Below, in pieces: positions 37,758 through 48,463 of a DNA stretch of 64,000 nt. A model generated the notes under the pieces. The model saw only the letters and a program-made list of their open reading frames with translations. It made no database searches and was not told where the DNA came from. Location: assembly GCF_000336755.1 (NCBI RefSeq), contig NZ_AOLK01000011.1:265440-329439 (forward strand), given 5' to 3'. How positions within the stretch are numbered: the stretch's first letter is position 1; every line of letters begins with the position of its first letter. The translations under genes and the position numbers were made by a program. The DNA is from Haloferax elongans ATCC BAA-1513. GTDB taxonomy: Archaea > Halobacteriota > Halobacteria > Halobacteriales > Haloferacaceae.

Positions 37758-38110
37758 GCCTCTCGCTCACTTCGGCGTTGCTCGTCGGCCTCGGCGGAAT
37801 GGCTGGGGCGACCTCACGGCACGTCGTAGACCAGCAACTCGTCGGCAAGTGGAGTACCTTCACCGTCAACGTCCTCGGGAGCATCGCACTGGGATTCATC
37901 GTCACTGCGCCCGTGGGCGACGCAGCCGCGACGCTCGCCGGAACAGGGTTCTGCGGTGCGTTCACGACCTTTTCGTCCTTCGCGGTCGGTGTCGCCGAAC
38001 TCGTAGACGGAGGCGACTACCAGACGGCCGCCCGGTACGCCTTCGGGACGTTGCTGGCGGCGTTGGTCGGGGTTGCGATTGGGGCGGCAGTTGGTGGGAT
38101 TGTTGGGTAG
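37754..38110 (+). CDS. crcB2: Fluoride channel subunit CrcB/Fluc, second copy
   Basis: A 118-residue partner with the same fold: GGMAGATSRHVVDQ, NVLGSIALGFIV and FCGAFTTFSSFAVGVAEL. Compared with the first copy, the first helix reads TSRHVVDQ and not TLRYLVGV, the usual divergence between members of a heterodimer. The last 20 residues are a Gly/Ala/Val-rich helix. The start is fixed by the four-base overlap with crcB1. Confidence 0.93.
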   Translation: MSLSLTSALLVGLGGMAGATSRHVVDQQLVGKWSTFTVNVLGSIALGFIVTAPVGDAAATLAGTGFCGAFTTFSSFAVGVAELVDGGDYQTAARYAFGTLLAALVGVAIGAAVGGIVG

Positions 38111-38191
38111 GGCGTCGTTATGATTTAGAAGCGGAGTATCGTTGACGCACGGCGACGAGACGCCTCGCTGGACGAGTTGAAATTAGAGAAG

Positions 38192-38264
38192 CGCCCGAGG
38201 CGGGATTTGAACCCGCGTCACGACCGTGACAGGGTCGTATGATGGGCCACTACACCACCCGGGC
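38192..38264 (-). tRNA. tRNA-Asp (GTC), copy 1
   Basis: Read on the minus strand, GCCCGGGTGGTGTAGTGGCC opens the gene and CCTCGGGCG closes it with a seven-pair acceptor stem (one G-T). The anticodon loop is CTGTCAC with GTC, and the T arm is GCGGGTTCAAATCCCGC. No CCA is encoded. The gene is 73 bases and identical to the next copy. Confidence 0.95.
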
Positions 38265-38293
38265 TTACTGAAGTGAGTTTGCGGTACGGAGAG

Positions 38294-38366
38294 CGCCCGA
38301 GGCGGGATTTGAACCCGCGTCACGACCGTGACAGGGTCGTATGATGGGCCACTACACCACCCGGGC
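38294..38366 (-). tRNA. tRNA-Asp (GTC), copy 2
   Basis: Base for base identical to the neighbouring tRNA-Asp, 29 bases away. It lies upstream in transcription order, so both may be cotranscribed. The spacer between them is not conserved with the outer flanks, which points to an old duplication kept identical by gene conversion, or to a recent duplication limited to the gene. Confidence 0.95.
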
Positions 38367-38462
38367 CCTCCGTCTGCAATCATTCGTAACCGAGGTTTAT
38401 AGATAAGACTTACCATCTGAAACGGCCTTGGCCTGCGGTACCGCGATTCCTGCCCCGAAAAC

Positions 38463-38482
38463 CTTTATATTGGGATTTCCCA
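38463..38482 (+). promoter_or_regulatory. rpoH promoter: TATA box abutted by an inverted repeat
   Basis: CTTTATAT at 38463-38470 is followed at once by TGGGA-TT-TCCCA (38471-38482). Transcription is predicted near 38495, leaving a leader of about 140 bases before the rpoH ATG, long for a haloarchaeon. The repeat sits between TATA and the start site, a common repressor position. Confidence 0.5.
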
Positions 38483-38551
38483 TGCCAATACGTGACGATT
38501 CGCGCATCTCCGGTGCGTGACCTCCGGTAGCTCAGCCTTTCTTCGACAAAG

Positions 38552-38580
38552 TTGGGAAGTGTTAAATGGGTGGCTCCCAA
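38552..38580 (+). promoter_or_regulatory. Inverted repeat in the rpoH leader
   Basis: TTGGGA at 38552-38557 pairs with TCCCAA at 38575-38580 across 17 bases. The arms repeat the TGGGA/TCCCA of the promoter dyad. In the RNA this would be a stem with a large loop. It may be an operator pair or a leader structure. Confidence 0.35.
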
Positions 38581-38633
38581 AATCTGCCGTAGTATCCCGT
38601 GACAGCTTCTTCCAGCACCCAGCAGCACCATAC

Positions 38634-38861
38634 ATGGTAGACGTAAGCCAACACAAACTGGTTCCGGAGCACACGGTTCTCGACGACGAGGAAGTCGAGA
38701 GCGTGTTGCAGGAGTACAACGTCGAGAAGACGAACCTGCCGAAGATCAAGCGCAAGGACCCGGCGCTCCCTGACGACGCGGAGCCCGGCGATGTCATCAA
38801 GATCGTTCGGAATTCGCGAACGACCGACAAGGCGGTCGTATATCGATTGGTGATCGAATGA
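38634..38861 (+). CDS. rpoH: RNA polymerase subunit H (Rpo5)
   Basis: A 75-residue subunit matching the C-terminal domain of eukaryotic Rpb5: [20 protein letters not shown] and [20 protein letters not shown] with RLVIE at the end. It forms the lower jaw and helps open promoters. The family starts at this ATG, and a GTG-initiated extension 39 residues longer is not conserved. The gene overlaps rpoB2 by four bases and starts the RNA polymerase operon. Confidence 0.96.
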   Translation: MVDVSQHKLVPEHTVLDDEEVESVLQEYNVEKTNLPKIKRKDPALPDDAEPGDVIKIVRNSRTTDKAVVYRLVIE

Positions 38862-40423
38862 ACCGACAAGCGCGACGCGAGGTTTCTCGCAAGTACTTCT
38901 CTGAAGAACGGCTCGCTGAACATCACTTCCGCTCGTTTAACGCGTTCCTCGAACGCGGCATGTCGGATGTCGTCGAGGAGAAGGCGACCATCGAGACGGA
39001 CATCGGTGACAAGGAGGGCGAAGAGCCGGTCTACGTCGAACTCGGTGGCGTCCGCGTCGAGACCCCACGAGTCCGCGAGGCCGACGGCTCTGAAGAACTT
39101 CTCTTCCCGCAGGAAGCGCGCCTGCGTAACATCACCTACTCCGCCCCCGTATTCATGGAGATGTCCATCGTCCGCGGCGGCGAAGAAGAAGAGGAAGTCG
39201 TCGTCGACACCGCCGAGACGAAGGTGGGCCGGATGCCCATCATGGTCGGCTCCTCGAAGTGTAACATCGCCGAACTCTCCGACGCGGACCTCGTCGAAAT
39301 CGGCGAAGACCCCGTCGACCCCGGCGGCTACTTCATCGTCAACGGTTCCGAGCGCGTCCTCATGACCTCCGAGGACCTGGCTCCGAACAAGATTCTCGCC
39401 GAGTACGACACGAAGTACGGCGACGAGATTCAGGTCGCAAAGACGTTCAGTCAGCGCCGCGGTTACCGCGCGCTCGTTCTCTGTGAGCGCAACCGTGAGG
39501 GCCTGCTCGAAGTGTCGTTCCCGTCTGTCTCCGGGAGCGTCAACTTCGTCACGCTCGTCCGTGCGCTCGGTCTCGAATCCGACGAGGAAATCGTCCATCG
39601 CGTCTCCGAGGACCCGGAGATTGTGAAGTTCATGCTCGAGAACCTCGAAGAGGCCGACGTCCAGACCCAAGAGCAGGCCATCGAGGCACTCGGCAAGCGC
39701 GTCGCTGGTGGGCAGGGGAAGAACTACCAGCTCAAGCGCGCCAACTACGTCATCGACCGCTACCTCCTGCCGCACCTCCACGAGGAGGGCGCAGAAGAAG
39801 AGGAAGTGCGCATGAACAAGGCGTACTACCTCTGCCGGATGGCCGAGGCGTGTTTCGAACTCGCACTCGGTCGTCGCGACTCCGACGACAAGGACCACTA
39901 CGCCAACAAGCGCCTCAAGGTCTCCGGCGACCTGATGAAGGACCTCTTCCGCACGGCGCTCAACAAGCTGGCACGCGACGTGAAGTACCAGCTCGAGCGC
40001 GCTAACATGCGTAACCGCAACCTCACGGTGAACACCGTCGTCCGTTCCGACGTGCTCACCGAGCGTCTCGAACACCCGATTGCGACCGGGAACTGGGTGG
40101 GCGGACGCTCTGGCGTCTCCCAGCTCGTCGACCGGACCGACTACATGGGTGTGCTGTCTCACCTGCGTCGCCTCCGCAGTCCGCTGTCGCGGTCACAGCC
40201 CCACTTCGAGGCACGCGACCTGCACGCGACCCAGTGGGGTCGCATCTGTCCCTCCGAGACCCCCGAGGGACCGAACTGTGGGCTGGTGAAGAACTTCGCG
40301 CAGGCGATGGAACTCTCCCAGAACGTCGAAGACGAACAGGCACTGAAGCGAGAACTTGCGTCGATGGGTGTCGAGGGTATCCCCGGCATCGATAGCGTCG
40401 ACGCCACACCCGCAGACGACTAA
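38858..40423 (+). CDS. rpoB2: RNA polymerase subunit B'' (Rpo2 N-terminal half)
   Basis: A 521-residue protein covering the lobe and protrusion of the beta-like subunit. The N-terminal signature ([20 protein letters not shown]), the lobe motif [18 protein letters not shown] and the end [20 protein letters not shown] plus [19 protein letters not shown] show where the eukaryotic Rpb2 chain is split. It is followed by rpoB1 after one base, so the two halves are made together. Confidence 0.97.
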   Translation: MNRQARREVSRKYFSEERLAEHHFRSFNAFLERGMSDVVEEKATIETDIGDKEGEEPVYVELGGVRVETPRVREADGSEELLFPQEARLRNITYSAPVFMEMSIVRGGEEEEEVVVDTAETKVGRMPIMVGSSKCNIAELSDADLVEIGEDPVDPGGYFIVNGSERVLMTSEDLAPNKILAEYDTKYGDEIQVAKTFSQRRGYRALVLCERNREGLLEVSFPSVSGSVNFVTLVRALGLESDEEIVHRVSEDPEIVKFMLENLEEADVQTQEQAIEALGKRVAGGQGKNYQLKRANYVIDRYLLPHLHEEGAEEEEVRMNKAYYLCRMAEACFELALGRRDSDDKDHYANKRLKVSGDLMKDLFRTALNKLARDVKYQLERANMRNRNLTVNTVVRSDVLTERLEHPIATGNWVGGRSGVSQLVDRTDYMGVLSHLRRLRSPLSRSQPHFEARDLHATQWGRICPSETPEGPNCGLVKNFAQAMELSQNVEDEQALKRELASMGVEGIPGIDSVDATPADD

Positions 40424-40424
40424 C

Positions 40425-42254
40425 ATGGCTCAGGCACAGCGAGAAGCGAAAGTATACGTCAACGGTAGTCTCGTCGGGACGCACCCCGACCCCGAACAGC
40501 TCGCGGCGCAGATTCGCGAGGCACGTCGCCGCGGCGACGTCAGCCAGATGGTGAACGTCTCCGTCAAGGAGCGCACCCGCGAAGTCATCATCAACGCCGA
40601 CGCCGGCCGCGCCCGCCGCCCGCTCATCGTCGTCGAAGACGGTGAGCCGCTCCTCGGCGACGAACACGTCGAGGCGCTCGAAAACAACGAACTCGACTTC
40701 GACGACATGGTCGAACGCGGTCTCGTCGAGTTCATCGACGCCGAAGAGGAAGAAGACATCTACGTTGGCGTCGACGAAGACGAACTGACCGAGGACCACA
40801 CGCACCTCGAAATCGACCCACAGCTCATCTTCGGTATCGGTGCCGGGATGATTCCGTACCCGGAACACAACGCCTCGCCGCGTATTACGATGGGTGCAGG
40901 GATGATGAAGCAGTCGCTGGGGCTTCCGGCGGCAAACTACCGAATCCGTCCCGACACCCGACAACACCTCCTTCACTACCCGCAGCTCTCGATGGTCAAG
41001 ACCCAGACCACAGAGCAGATTGGGTTCGACGAGCGACCGGCGGCACAGAACTTCGTCGTCGCCGTGATGTCCTACGAGGGCTTCAACATCGAGGACGCGC
41101 TCGTCATGAACAAGGGCTCTGTCGAACGTGCCCTTTCGCGTTCGCACTTCTTCCGTACCTACGAAGGCGAAGAGCGCCGGTACCCCGGCGGACAGGAAGA
41201 CCGCTTCGAGATTCCGTCGCAGGACGTGCGCGGTGCGCGCGGTGAAGACGCCTACTCGCACCTCGACGAAGACGGCCTCGTCAACCCCGAGACGGTTGTC
41301 GACGAGAACTCCGTCCTCCTCGGCAAGACGTCGCCGCCGCGGTTCCTCGAAGAACCCGACGACATGGCCGGGCTCTCGCCGCAGAAGCGCCGCGAGACCT
41401 CCGTCACGATGCGCTCGGGCGAATCCGGTGTCGTCGACACCGTCACCCTGATGGAGGGTGAAGACGGCTCGAAACTCGCCAAGGTCTCCGTTCGCGACCA
41501 GCGCGTCCCGGAACTCGGCGACAAGTTCGCATCCCGTCACGGTCAGAAGGGTGTCGTGGGCCACTTGGCTCCGCAGGAAGACATGCCCTTCACCGCCGAC
41601 GGCGTCGTGCCGGACCTCATCATCAACCCGCACGCGCTGCCGTCGCGGATGACGGTCGGTCACGTGCTGGAGATGCTCGGTGGCAAGGTCGGTGCGCTCG
41701 AAGGTCGGCGCGTCGACGGGACTGCCTTCCAGGGCGAGTCCGAGGACGAACTTCGGTCTGCGCTGGAAGAACGCGGCTACATGTCCTCCGGGAAGGAGGT
41801 CATGTACTCCGGCGTCACCGGCGAGAAGGTCGAAGCCGAGATTTTCGTCGGCATCATCTTCTACCACAAGCTGTACCACATGGTGAGCAACAAGCTGCAC
41901 GCCCGCTCGCGCGGTCCCGTGCAGGTTCTCACCCGCCAGCCCACCGAGGGTCGCGCCCGCGAAGGTGGGCTTCGTCTCGGTGAGATGGAGCGTGACACCG
42001 TCATCGGGCACGGCGCGGCGATGGTGCTGCAGGAGCGCCTGCTCGACTCCTCCGACAAGGAGAGCGTCTACATCTCCGCGGACACCGGCATGGTCGCCGT
42101 CGAGGACCGCGACCAGCGCCGCATCTACGACCCGGTCACGGGTGACGAGGACAACATCCACGAAATCGACATCAGCTACGCGTTCAAGCTGCTGCTCGAC
42201 GAGATGGTCGCACTCGGCGTGCGCCCGCGAATCGAACTGAAGGACGCGGTCTAA
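40425..42254 (+). CDS. rpoB1: RNA polymerase subunit B' (Rpo2 C-terminal half)
   Basis: A 609-residue protein carrying the hybrid-binding, wall and clamp parts of the beta-like subunit. The active-site region is represented by [20 protein letters not shown]-type residues and [24 protein letters not shown]. The zinc-binding CxxC pair common in other archaea near the C-terminus is not evident, as seen in some halophiles. The ATG at 40425 is chosen immediately after the rpoB2 stop. Confidence 0.96.
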   Translation: MAQAQREAKVYVNGSLVGTHPDPEQLAAQIREARRRGDVSQMVNVSVKERTREVIINADAGRARRPLIVVEDGEPLLGDEHVEALENNELDFDDMVERGLVEFIDAEEEEDIYVGVDEDELTEDHTHLEIDPQLIFGIGAGMIPYPEHNASPRITMGAGMMKQSLGLPAANYRIRPDTRQHLLHYPQLSMVKTQTTEQIGFDERPAAQNFVVAVMSYEGFNIEDALVMNKGSVERALSRSHFFRTYEGEERRYPGGQEDRFEIPSQDVRGARGEDAYSHLDEDGLVNPETVVDENSVLLGKTSPPRFLEEPDDMAGLSPQKRRETSVTMRSGESGVVDTVTLMEGEDGSKLAKVSVRDQRVPELGDKFASRHGQKGVVGHLAPQEDMPFTADGVVPDLIINPHALPSRMTVGHVLEMLGGKVGALEGRRVDGTAFQGESEDELRSALEERGYMSSGKEVMYSGVTGEKVEAEIFVGIIFYHKLYHMVSNKLHARSRGPVQVLTRQPTEGRAREGGLRLGEMERDTVIGHGAAMVLQERLLDSSDKESVYISADTGMVAVEDRDQRRIYDPVTGDEDNIHEIDISYAFKLLLDEMVALGVRPRIELKDAV

Positions 42255-42260
42255 CTACAC

Positions 42261-45182
42261 ATGTCAATACAGACACCCAAAGAAATCGGAAGTATCCAGT
42301 TCGGGTTGATGGACCCGGAGACGTACCGAGACATGTCCGCGACGAAGGTCATCACCGCGGACACCTACGACGACGACGGTTACCCCATCGACATGGGTCT
42401 CATGGACCCGCGTCTGGGCGTCATCGACCCCGGTCTGCAGTGCCGCACCTGCGGCCAGCACTCGGGGTCGTGTAACGGGCACTTCGGCCACATCGAACTG
42501 GCCGCGCCCGTCATCCACGTCGGTTTCACGAAGCTCATCCGTCGCCTGCTCCGTTCGACCTGCCGCGAGTGCGGTCGCCTCGCGCTCACGCAGGAAGAAG
42601 CAGACGACTACCGCGACAAACTCGGTCGCACGAAGGAACTCGGCGACGACTGGAGCGACGTGATGAAGTCGGCAGTCCGGCAGGCCCGCAAGGCCCACCG
42701 CTGTCCGCACTGTAGCTCCCCCCAGCACGACATCAAACACGAGAAGCCGACGACCTACTACGAGGTCCAGAACGTGCTCGCCGGGGACTTCTCCGAGCGC
42801 ATCGCCGAAGCGATGCAGCCGGACCCCGACGACGAGGACGACGAAGGCATCTCGCCGGTCGACCTCGCCGAGAAGGCTGACCTCCCCGCAGAGCGCGTCA
42901 ACCAAGTGCTCGCCGGTGAGTTCCGCCCCGTCGGCGACGACCGGAAGGCGCTGGAGAAGGCACTCGGTATCGACCTGACCGAAGAGGACATGAACAAGCT
43001 GATGCCCTCGGACATCCGCGACTGGTTCGAGGACATCCCGGACGAGGACCTCATCACGCTCGGTATCGACCCCGAACGGTCGCGCCCCGAGTGGATGATT
43101 CTGACCGTCCTCCCCGTCCCGCCGGTCACCGCTCGACCGTCAATCACGCTGGACAACGGTCAGCGCTCCGAGGACGACCTGACCCACAAGCTCGTCGACA
43201 TCATCCGCATCAACCAGCGGTTCATGGAGAACCGCGAGGCCGGTGCGCCGCAACTGATTATCGAGGACCTGTGGGAACTGCTCCAGTACCACGTCACCAC
43301 GTTCATCGACAACGAGATTTCGGGCACGCCGCCGGCACGCCACCGCTCCGGCCGCCCGCTCAAGACGCTCAGCCAGCGTCTGAAGGGCAAGGAAGGTCGC
43401 TTCCGTGGCTCGCTGTCCGGTAAGCGTGTCAACTTCTCCGCGCGTACCGTCATCTCGCCGGACCCGACGCTCTCGCTCAACGAGGTCGGTGTCCCGGACC
43501 GTGTCGCCACCGAGATGACCCAGACGATGAACGTCACCGACCGCAACATCGGCGAGGCTCGACAGTACGTCCGTAACGGACCTGAGAGCCACCCCGGTGC
43601 GAACTACGTCCGTCGTCCCGACGGCCGTCGCCTGAAGGTGACAGAGAAGAACTGCGAGGAACTCGCAGAGAAGGTCGAAGTCAGCTGGGAGGTCAACCGC
43701 CACCTCGTCGACGGTGACATCGTCATCTTCAACCGACAGCCATCGCTGCACCGGATGTCCATCATGGCGCACGAAGTCGTCGTGATGCCGTACAAGACGT
43801 TCCGCCTGAACACTGTCGTCTGTCCGCCGTACAACGCAGACTTCGACGGCGACGAGATGAACATGCACGCCCTCCAGAACGAGGAGGCCCGTGCCGAGGC
43901 GCGCGTCCTCATGCGTGTCCAAGAGCAGATTCTCTCGCCGCGCTTCGGTGAGAACATCATCGGGGCCATTCAGGACCACATTTCGGGAACGTACCTGCTC
44001 ACCCACGACAACCCGCACTTCGTCGAGACGCAGGCGCTCGACCTGCTCCGCGCGACGCGCGTGGACACGCTTCCCGAACCCGCTGGCGAAGACGACGATG
44101 GTACCCCGTACTGGACGGGCCAGCAGATTTTCTCCGAACTCCTGCCCGACGACCTGAACATGGAGTTCACGTCGAAGGTCGGCGACACCGTCGTCATCGA
44201 AGACGGCCAACTCCTCGAGGGAACCATCGACGAGGACGCAGTCGGTGCCTTCGGTGGCGAGATTGTCGACGTGCTCGCGAAGGACTACTCGAAGACGCGC
44301 TCGCGCATCTTCATCAACGAGATTGCCTCGTTGGCGATGCGCGCAATCATGCACTTCGGGCTGTCTATCGGTATCGACGACGAGTCGATTCCGGACGAAG
44401 CGACCGCACAGGTCGACGAGGCCATCGACGCCGCCTACGACAAGATTCAGGAACTCATCGAGATTTACGAGGCGGGCGAACTCGAATCGCTGCCGGGTCG
44501 CTCGGTCGACGAGACGCTCGAAATGAAGATTATGCAGCGTCTCGGCAAGGCGCGTGACTCTGCTGGTGAAATCGCAGAGGACCACTTCGACGAGGACAAC
44601 CCGGCAGTGGTGATGTCCAAGTCCGGTGCGCGTGCATCCATGCTCAACCTGACGCAGATGGCTGGCTGTGTCGGCCAGCAGGCAGTTCGTGGCGAGCGTA
44701 TCAACCGCGGGTACGAAGAGCGTACCCTGAGCCACTACCAGAAAGGCGACCTCTCGGCAGAGGCCCACGGCTTCGTCGAGAACTCCTACTGTGCCGGTCT
44801 CACCCCGCGTGAGTTCTTCTTCCACGCGATGGGTGGCCGTGAGGGGCTCGTCGACACTGCAGTCCGTACCTCGAAGTCCGGGTACCTGCAGCGTCGTCTC
44901 ATCAACGCCCTGTCCGAACTCGAAGCGCAGTACGACGGCTCCGTCCGAGACACCTCGGGCACCATCGTCCAGTTCGAATTCGGCGAAGACGGCACGAGCC
45001 CGGTGAAGGTCTCGTCGGGCGACGACAAGCCAATCGACGTCGACGCCATCGCGGACCGTGTCGTCGATGCGGAGTTCAGCTCCGACGAAGAGAAAGAACG
45101 GTTCCTCGGCGAGCGCGCGCCGAAGACGAACCTCTCCGAGCACGGCGTCTCGGCCCGTGCAGAGGTGGAATCCGATGACTGA
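42261..45182 (+). CDS. rpoA1: RNA polymerase subunit A' (Rpo1 N-terminal half)
   Basis: The 973-residue beta'-like N-terminal part. It contains the clamp zinc sites [17 protein letters not shown] and CRECGRLA plus CPHC. The catalytic metal-binding [12 protein letters not shown] is in its normal place, followed by the trigger-region residues. The C-terminus ([15 protein letters not shown]) overlaps rpoA2 by eight bases. No intein is present. Acidic insertions ([20 protein letters not shown]) near residue 195 are halophile-specific. Confidence 0.97.
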   Translation: MSIQTPKEIGSIQFGLMDPETYRDMSATKVITADTYDDDGYPIDMGLMDPRLGVIDPGLQCRTCGQHSGSCNGHFGHIELAAPVIHVGFTKLIRRLLRSTCRECGRLALTQEEADDYRDKLGRTKELGDDWSDVMKSAVRQARKAHRCPHCSSPQHDIKHEKPTTYYEVQNVLAGDFSERIAEAMQPDPDDEDDEGISPVDLAEKADLPAERVNQVLAGEFRPVGDDRKALEKALGIDLTEEDMNKLMPSDIRDWFEDIPDEDLITLGIDPERSRPEWMILTVLPVPPVTARPSITLDNGQRSEDDLTHKLVDIIRINQRFMENREAGAPQLIIEDLWELLQYHVTTFIDNEISGTPPARHRSGRPLKTLSQRLKGKEGRFRGSLSGKRVNFSARTVISPDPTLSLNEVGVPDRVATEMTQTMNVTDRNIGEARQYVRNGPESHPGANYVRRPDGRRLKVTEKNCEELAEKVEVSWEVNRHLVDGDIVIFNRQPSLHRMSIMAHEVVVMPYKTFRLNTVVCPPYNADFDGDEMNMHALQNEEARAEARVLMRVQEQILSPRFGENIIGAIQDHISGTYLLTHDNPHFVETQALDLLRATRVDTLPEPAGEDDDGTPYWTGQQIFSELLPDDLNMEFTSKVGDTVVIEDGQLLEGTIDEDAVGAFGGEIVDVLAKDYSKTRSRIFINEIASLAMRAIMHFGLSIGIDDESIPDEATAQVDEAIDAAYDKIQELIEIYEAGELESLPGRSVDETLEMKIMQRLGKARDSAGEIAEDHFDEDNPAVVMSKSGARASMLNLTQMAGCVGQQAVRGERINRGYEERTLSHYQKGDLSAEAHGFVENSYCAGLTPREFFFHAMGGREGLVDTAVRTSKSGYLQRRLINALSELEAQYDGSVRDTSGTIVQFEFGEDGTSPVKVSSGDDKPIDVDAIADRVVDAEFSSDEEKERFLGERAPKTNLSEHGVSARAEVESDD

Positions 45183-46434
45183 ACACGAACCCGAATCCGA
45201 CTACGAACACGTCGACGCCGACGCCGTCGACGTCGTCGAGGCGGCCGACGTCCCTCGACGCCTGAAAGAGGAGATTTACCAGACTATCGACGACCGCGAG
45301 GGCGTCACGAGCCAGCAGGCGGCTGAAATCGCGAAGGCCGTCGAGACGCGCTACCGCGACACTCGCGTTGACGCGCTCGACCCCGTCGGCACGGTGTCTG
45401 CACAGTCTATCGGTGAGCCGGGGACGCAGATGACGATGAACACGTTCCACTTCGCGGGCGTCGCGGAGATTGACGTGACACAGGGGCTTCCCCGCCTCAT
45501 CGAACTGGTGGACGCCCGGAAGACTCCGGACACGCCGATGATGACGGTCCACCTCGAAGACGAGTACGCGAAGGACCGCGACCTCGCTCATCAGGTCGTC
45601 TGGGACATCGAATCGACGAAGATTCTTGCCCTCGGTGACATCTCGACGAACGTCGCCGACATGGTCGTTCAAATCAACCTGAACGACGACACGCTCCAAG
45701 AGCGCTGGCCGACCTACGACGACGTGGGCGTCATCGCCAGCGAAATCGCCGACACCATCGAAGATGCCCTCGGCGTCAAGACGCGTCGGCAGGGGACCAT
45801 CATCGAGTTCGGTCCCGAGAGCCCGAGCTACCGTCGGCTCCTACAACTCGTCGAGGAACTCCGCGACATCGTCTTCAAGGGTATCGAAGAGGTCTCGCGC
45901 GTCGTCATCCGCAAGGAACAGAACGACGACACCGACGAGGAAGAGTTCGTCCTCTACACCGAAGGGTCGGCCTTCGGCGACGTGCTCTCTATCGAGGGCG
46001 TCGACGCCTCTCGCACCACGTCGAACAACATCCACGAGGTGCACAAGCAACTCGGTATCGAGGCGGCTCGCGAGGCTATCATCGACGAGACGATGAACAC
46101 GCTCAAAGAGCAGGGTCTCGACGACGTGAACATCCGTCACCTGATGTTGGTCGCGGACATCATGACCAACAACGGCGAAATCGAGTCCATCGGCCGCCAC
46201 GGCATCTCCGGGTCGAAGGAGTCCGTTCTCGCGCGTGCAGCGTTCGAGGTTACGGTCAACCACCTGCTCGACGCCGCCATCCACGGCGAAGAAGACGACC
46301 TCGACGGTGTCATCGAGAACGTCATCGTCGGCAAGCCAATCGCCATCGGGACTGGCGACGTGGACCTCCGCATGGGGTCGCTCGACGTCGACGACGCCGA
46401 CGCGGGCGCAGCACCCGAACCGTCTGACGACTGA
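45175..46434 (+). CDS. rpoA2: RNA polymerase subunit A'' (Rpo1 C-terminal half)
   Basis: A 419-residue protein with the bridge-helix/trigger-loop continuation: [20 protein letters not shown] and [21 protein letters not shown], then the jaw and [21 protein letters not shown]-like cleft residues ([20 protein letters not shown]). The start is a plain ATG inside rpoA1, which ensures stoichiometric synthesis with the N-terminal half. The gene is followed after two bases by nusA. Confidence 0.97.
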   Translation: MTEHEPESDYEHVDADAVDVVEAADVPRRLKEEIYQTIDDREGVTSQQAAEIAKAVETRYRDTRVDALDPVGTVSAQSIGEPGTQMTMNTFHFAGVAEIDVTQGLPRLIELVDARKTPDTPMMTVHLEDEYAKDRDLAHQVVWDIESTKILALGDISTNVADMVVQINLNDDTLQERWPTYDDVGVIASEIADTIEDALGVKTRRQGTIIEFGPESPSYRRLLQLVEELRDIVFKGIEEVSRVVIRKEQNDDTDEEEFVLYTEGSAFGDVLSIEGVDASRTTSNNIHEVHKQLGIEAAREAIIDETMNTLKEQGLDDVNIRHLMLVADIMTNNGEIESIGRHGISGSKESVLARAAFEVTVNHLLDAAIHGEEDDLDGVIENVIVGKPIAIGTGDVDLRMGSLDVDDADAGAAPEPSDD

Positions 46435-46436
46435 CG

Positions 46437-46856
46437 ATGAAAGTCACGCTGTCGGATGCGGCACGCCGGTTCGTCGTCCTCTTCGAGGACGAGACCGGAG
46501 CGACGGCGCACGACTGTCTCGTCTTCGACGACCGGGTCGTCTTCCTCGTCGCCGCGGGCGACATGGCGACGGCAATCGGCCCCGGTGGTCGAACGGTGCA
46601 GGCGGTCGAGCGCCAAATCGGACGCACGGTCGAACTGGTCGAAGACGCCGACACGCCTGAGGCGTTCGTCGCGAGCGCCCTCGCGCCGGCCGCAGTCAGA
46701 CACGTGACGATTTCGCGGCAGAACGACACTGTGGCGTACGTCGAAGTCGAAGAAGACGACCGCGGTGTCGCCATCGGCTCCGGCGGGAAGACCATCGATA
46801 CCGCCCGGACACTGGCGCGACGACACTACGACATCGACGACATCCAGTTGACGTAG
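46437..46856 (+). CDS. nusA: Archaeal NusA (KH-domain transcription factor)
   Basis: A 139-residue protein made of two KH domains only, lacking the N-terminal RNAP-binding domain and the S1 domain of bacterial NusA. KH loops read IGPGGRTVQAVERQIG and IGSGGKTIDTARTLAR. It is always located between rpoA2 and rps12 in archaea and is thought to bind nascent RNA during termination or rRNA work. It is separated from rpoA2 by two bases. Confidence 0.95.
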   Translation: MKVTLSDAARRFVVLFEDETGATAHDCLVFDDRVVFLVAAGDMATAIGPGGRTVQAVERQIGRTVELVEDADTPEAFVASALAPAAVRHVTISRQNDTVAYVEVEEDDRGVAIGSGGKTIDTARTLARRHYDIDDIQLT

Positions 46857-46935
46857 GCCGTCGCGTCGGCCGCCGCACCCGGATTGTTCTCGCTGCGGCC
46901 ACACGTTTTTGCTGTCCGCGCTCGCCTGAGTAGGC

Positions 46936-47850
46936 ATGGCTGCGAGTGCAACGAGCGCCACGAGCACTGGTTCTTTCTCTGTACCGAGCGTTGGCTCTGT
47001 TCCGGCACAGATTGACTTCGGCCTTTTCCGCGGGTACGAGGGCGTTGCGGGCGCAGCCCTCGGGTTCGTCGTCGGAACGGTCGTCGTCTACGCCGTCGGA
47101 CGTCTCCTTTTCGTCCCGGCAGTCGCGAGCGTCGTCAGTTCGCGGAATCAGAACAACCCGACGCTGGAGACGGCGACACAGACGTACGCGCACGTCTTCG
47201 TCGTACTCCTCGCAGCGTTGGCGGGAGTCGTCGGTGCCGGATACGGCGAAACACTGACCGATGGCGCGCTCATCATCGCCGCGTTGACTCTGGTTGTCGG
47301 TGTCGCCGGTCAGGAGGTCATCGGGGCGCTCATCAGTGGCCTCTTTCTCGTCGCCGACCCCGACTTCAACGTCGGTGATTGGATTTCGTGGCCTGGCGGT
47401 GAGGGTGTCATCGAGGCCGTGGATTTCCGGGTCACGCGCGTACGAACCATCAATAACGAGACGGTCACCGTTCCCAACACCGAACTCACGACGAACTCGC
47501 TTCTCAGGCCGTACGGGCGAGAACGGTACCGGATTACGGAACGCGTCGATATCGCCTACAGCGACGACGCGGAACTGGCACTGCGCGAACTCGTCGAAAT
47601 CGCCCGCGAAGACGACCGAATCGTCGAGACGCCCGCGCCCAACTCTCGAATCATCGAGTTCGCGGGGAGCAGCGTCGGCCTCCGTGCAGAGTTCTGGGTG
47701 GAATCGCCGATGGACGTCGACCTCGTGGACGTGCGCTCGAAGTTCCGACGACGAGTCAAACTTCGATTCGATTCGGAGGGGCTGACGCTCGGCCCGGCGT
47801 CCGGCCGTGAGGTGAGCGGTCACCTCGACGTCGACCTCGTCGAGGGGTGA
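46936..47850 (+). CDS. MscS-family mechanosensitive channel
   Basis: A 304-residue channel with three to four membrane helices. The pore-lining helix and start of the beta domain are GVAGQEVIGALISGLFLVAD, followed by DFNVGDWISWPGGEGVIEAV, VRTINNETVTVPNTELTTN and a soluble C-terminal alpha/beta domain. It would release solutes when turgor rises. The Ala/Ser/Thr-rich first 30 residues are not conserved. Its placement inside the RNA polymerase/str cluster is unusual. Confidence 0.9.
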   Translation: MAASATSATSTGSFSVPSVGSVPAQIDFGLFRGYEGVAGAALGFVVGTVVVYAVGRLLFVPAVASVVSSRNQNNPTLETATQTYAHVFVVLLAALAGVVGAGYGETLTDGALIIAALTLVVGVAGQEVIGALISGLFLVADPDFNVGDWISWPGGEGVIEAVDFRVTRVRTINNETVTVPNTELTTNSLLRPYGRERYRITERVDIAYSDDAELALRELVEIAREDDRIVETPAPNSRIIEFAGSSVGLRAEFWVESPMDVDLVDVRSKFRRRVKLRFDSEGLTLGPASGREVSGHLDVDLVEG

Positions 47851-47999
47851 CACGACAGCCCCAACGACAACTTCTCCGGTCACTTCAGTCCCTCTTCGCC
47901 AGCGTGCGCCCGTCTTTTGATTCCGTGAAACGCCCTCAGATTCGTCCTTAGGGGTCGCTAACCGGAGCTGAATCCGTCTCGCCGGATTCGAAAAGGGAG

Positions 48000-48009
48000 G
48001 CTTAAGTAG
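48000..48009 (+). promoter_or_regulatory. TATA-like box of the rps12 operon
   Basis: GGCTTAAGTA lies about 25-35 bases before the rps12 ATG, matching leaderless or near-leaderless transcription. It indicates that rps12-rps7 have their own promoter and do not rely on read-through past the MscS gene. Confidence 0.5.
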
Positions 48010-48033
48010 CTCCATCTGGAAATCACGTCCACT

Positions 48034-48462
48034 ATGGCAAACGGCAAATACGCCGCGCGGAAGCTCAAGAAGGACCGGCAGAAACGCCGCTGGTCCGACT
48101 CGGGCTACGCACGACGCGAGCGTGGACTCGGCAAGAAGTCTGACCCCCTCGAAGGTGCCCCGCAGGGCCGCGGTATCGTCCTCGAGAAGGTCGGCATCGA
48201 AGCAAAGCAGCCGAACTCGGCAATCCGAAAGTGTGTCCGTGTGCAGCTCATCAAGAACGGAAAGCAGGTCACTGCCTTCTGTCCTGGTGACGGCGCAATC
48301 TCGTTCATCGACGAGCACGACGAAGTTACCATCGCCGGTATCGGTGGTGCGAAGGGTCGTGCGATGGGTGACCTTTCCGGTGTCAACTACAAGGTCGAGA
48401 AGGTCAACGGTGTCTCGATGATCGAACTCGTCCGCGGAAACGCAGAAAAGCCGGTGCGATAA
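48034..48462 (+). CDS. rps12: 30S ribosomal protein uS12
   Basis: A 142-residue decoding-centre protein with the universal [11 protein letters not shown] and [13 protein letters not shown] motifs and the archaeal N-terminus [20 protein letters not shown]. It has a highly basic start and more acidic end than bacterial S12. It is followed by rps7 after one base. Confidence 0.97.
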   Translation: MANGKYAARKLKKDRQKRRWSDSGYARRERGLGKKSDPLEGAPQGRGIVLEKVGIEAKQPNSAIRKCVRVQLIKNGKQVTAFCPGDGAISFIDEHDEVTIAGIGGAKGRAMGDLSGVNYKVEKVNGVSMIELVRGNAEKPVR

Positions 48463-48463
48463 T

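Noticed and set aside
38517-38633. 39-residue N-terminal extension of RpoH from a GTG
   Set aside because: Not part of the conserved Rpo5 family start and falls in the leader with inverted repeats.
40056-42161. 701-codon open frame antisense to rpoB1
   Set aside because: Same composition artefact; rpoB1 on the other strand is unmistakable.
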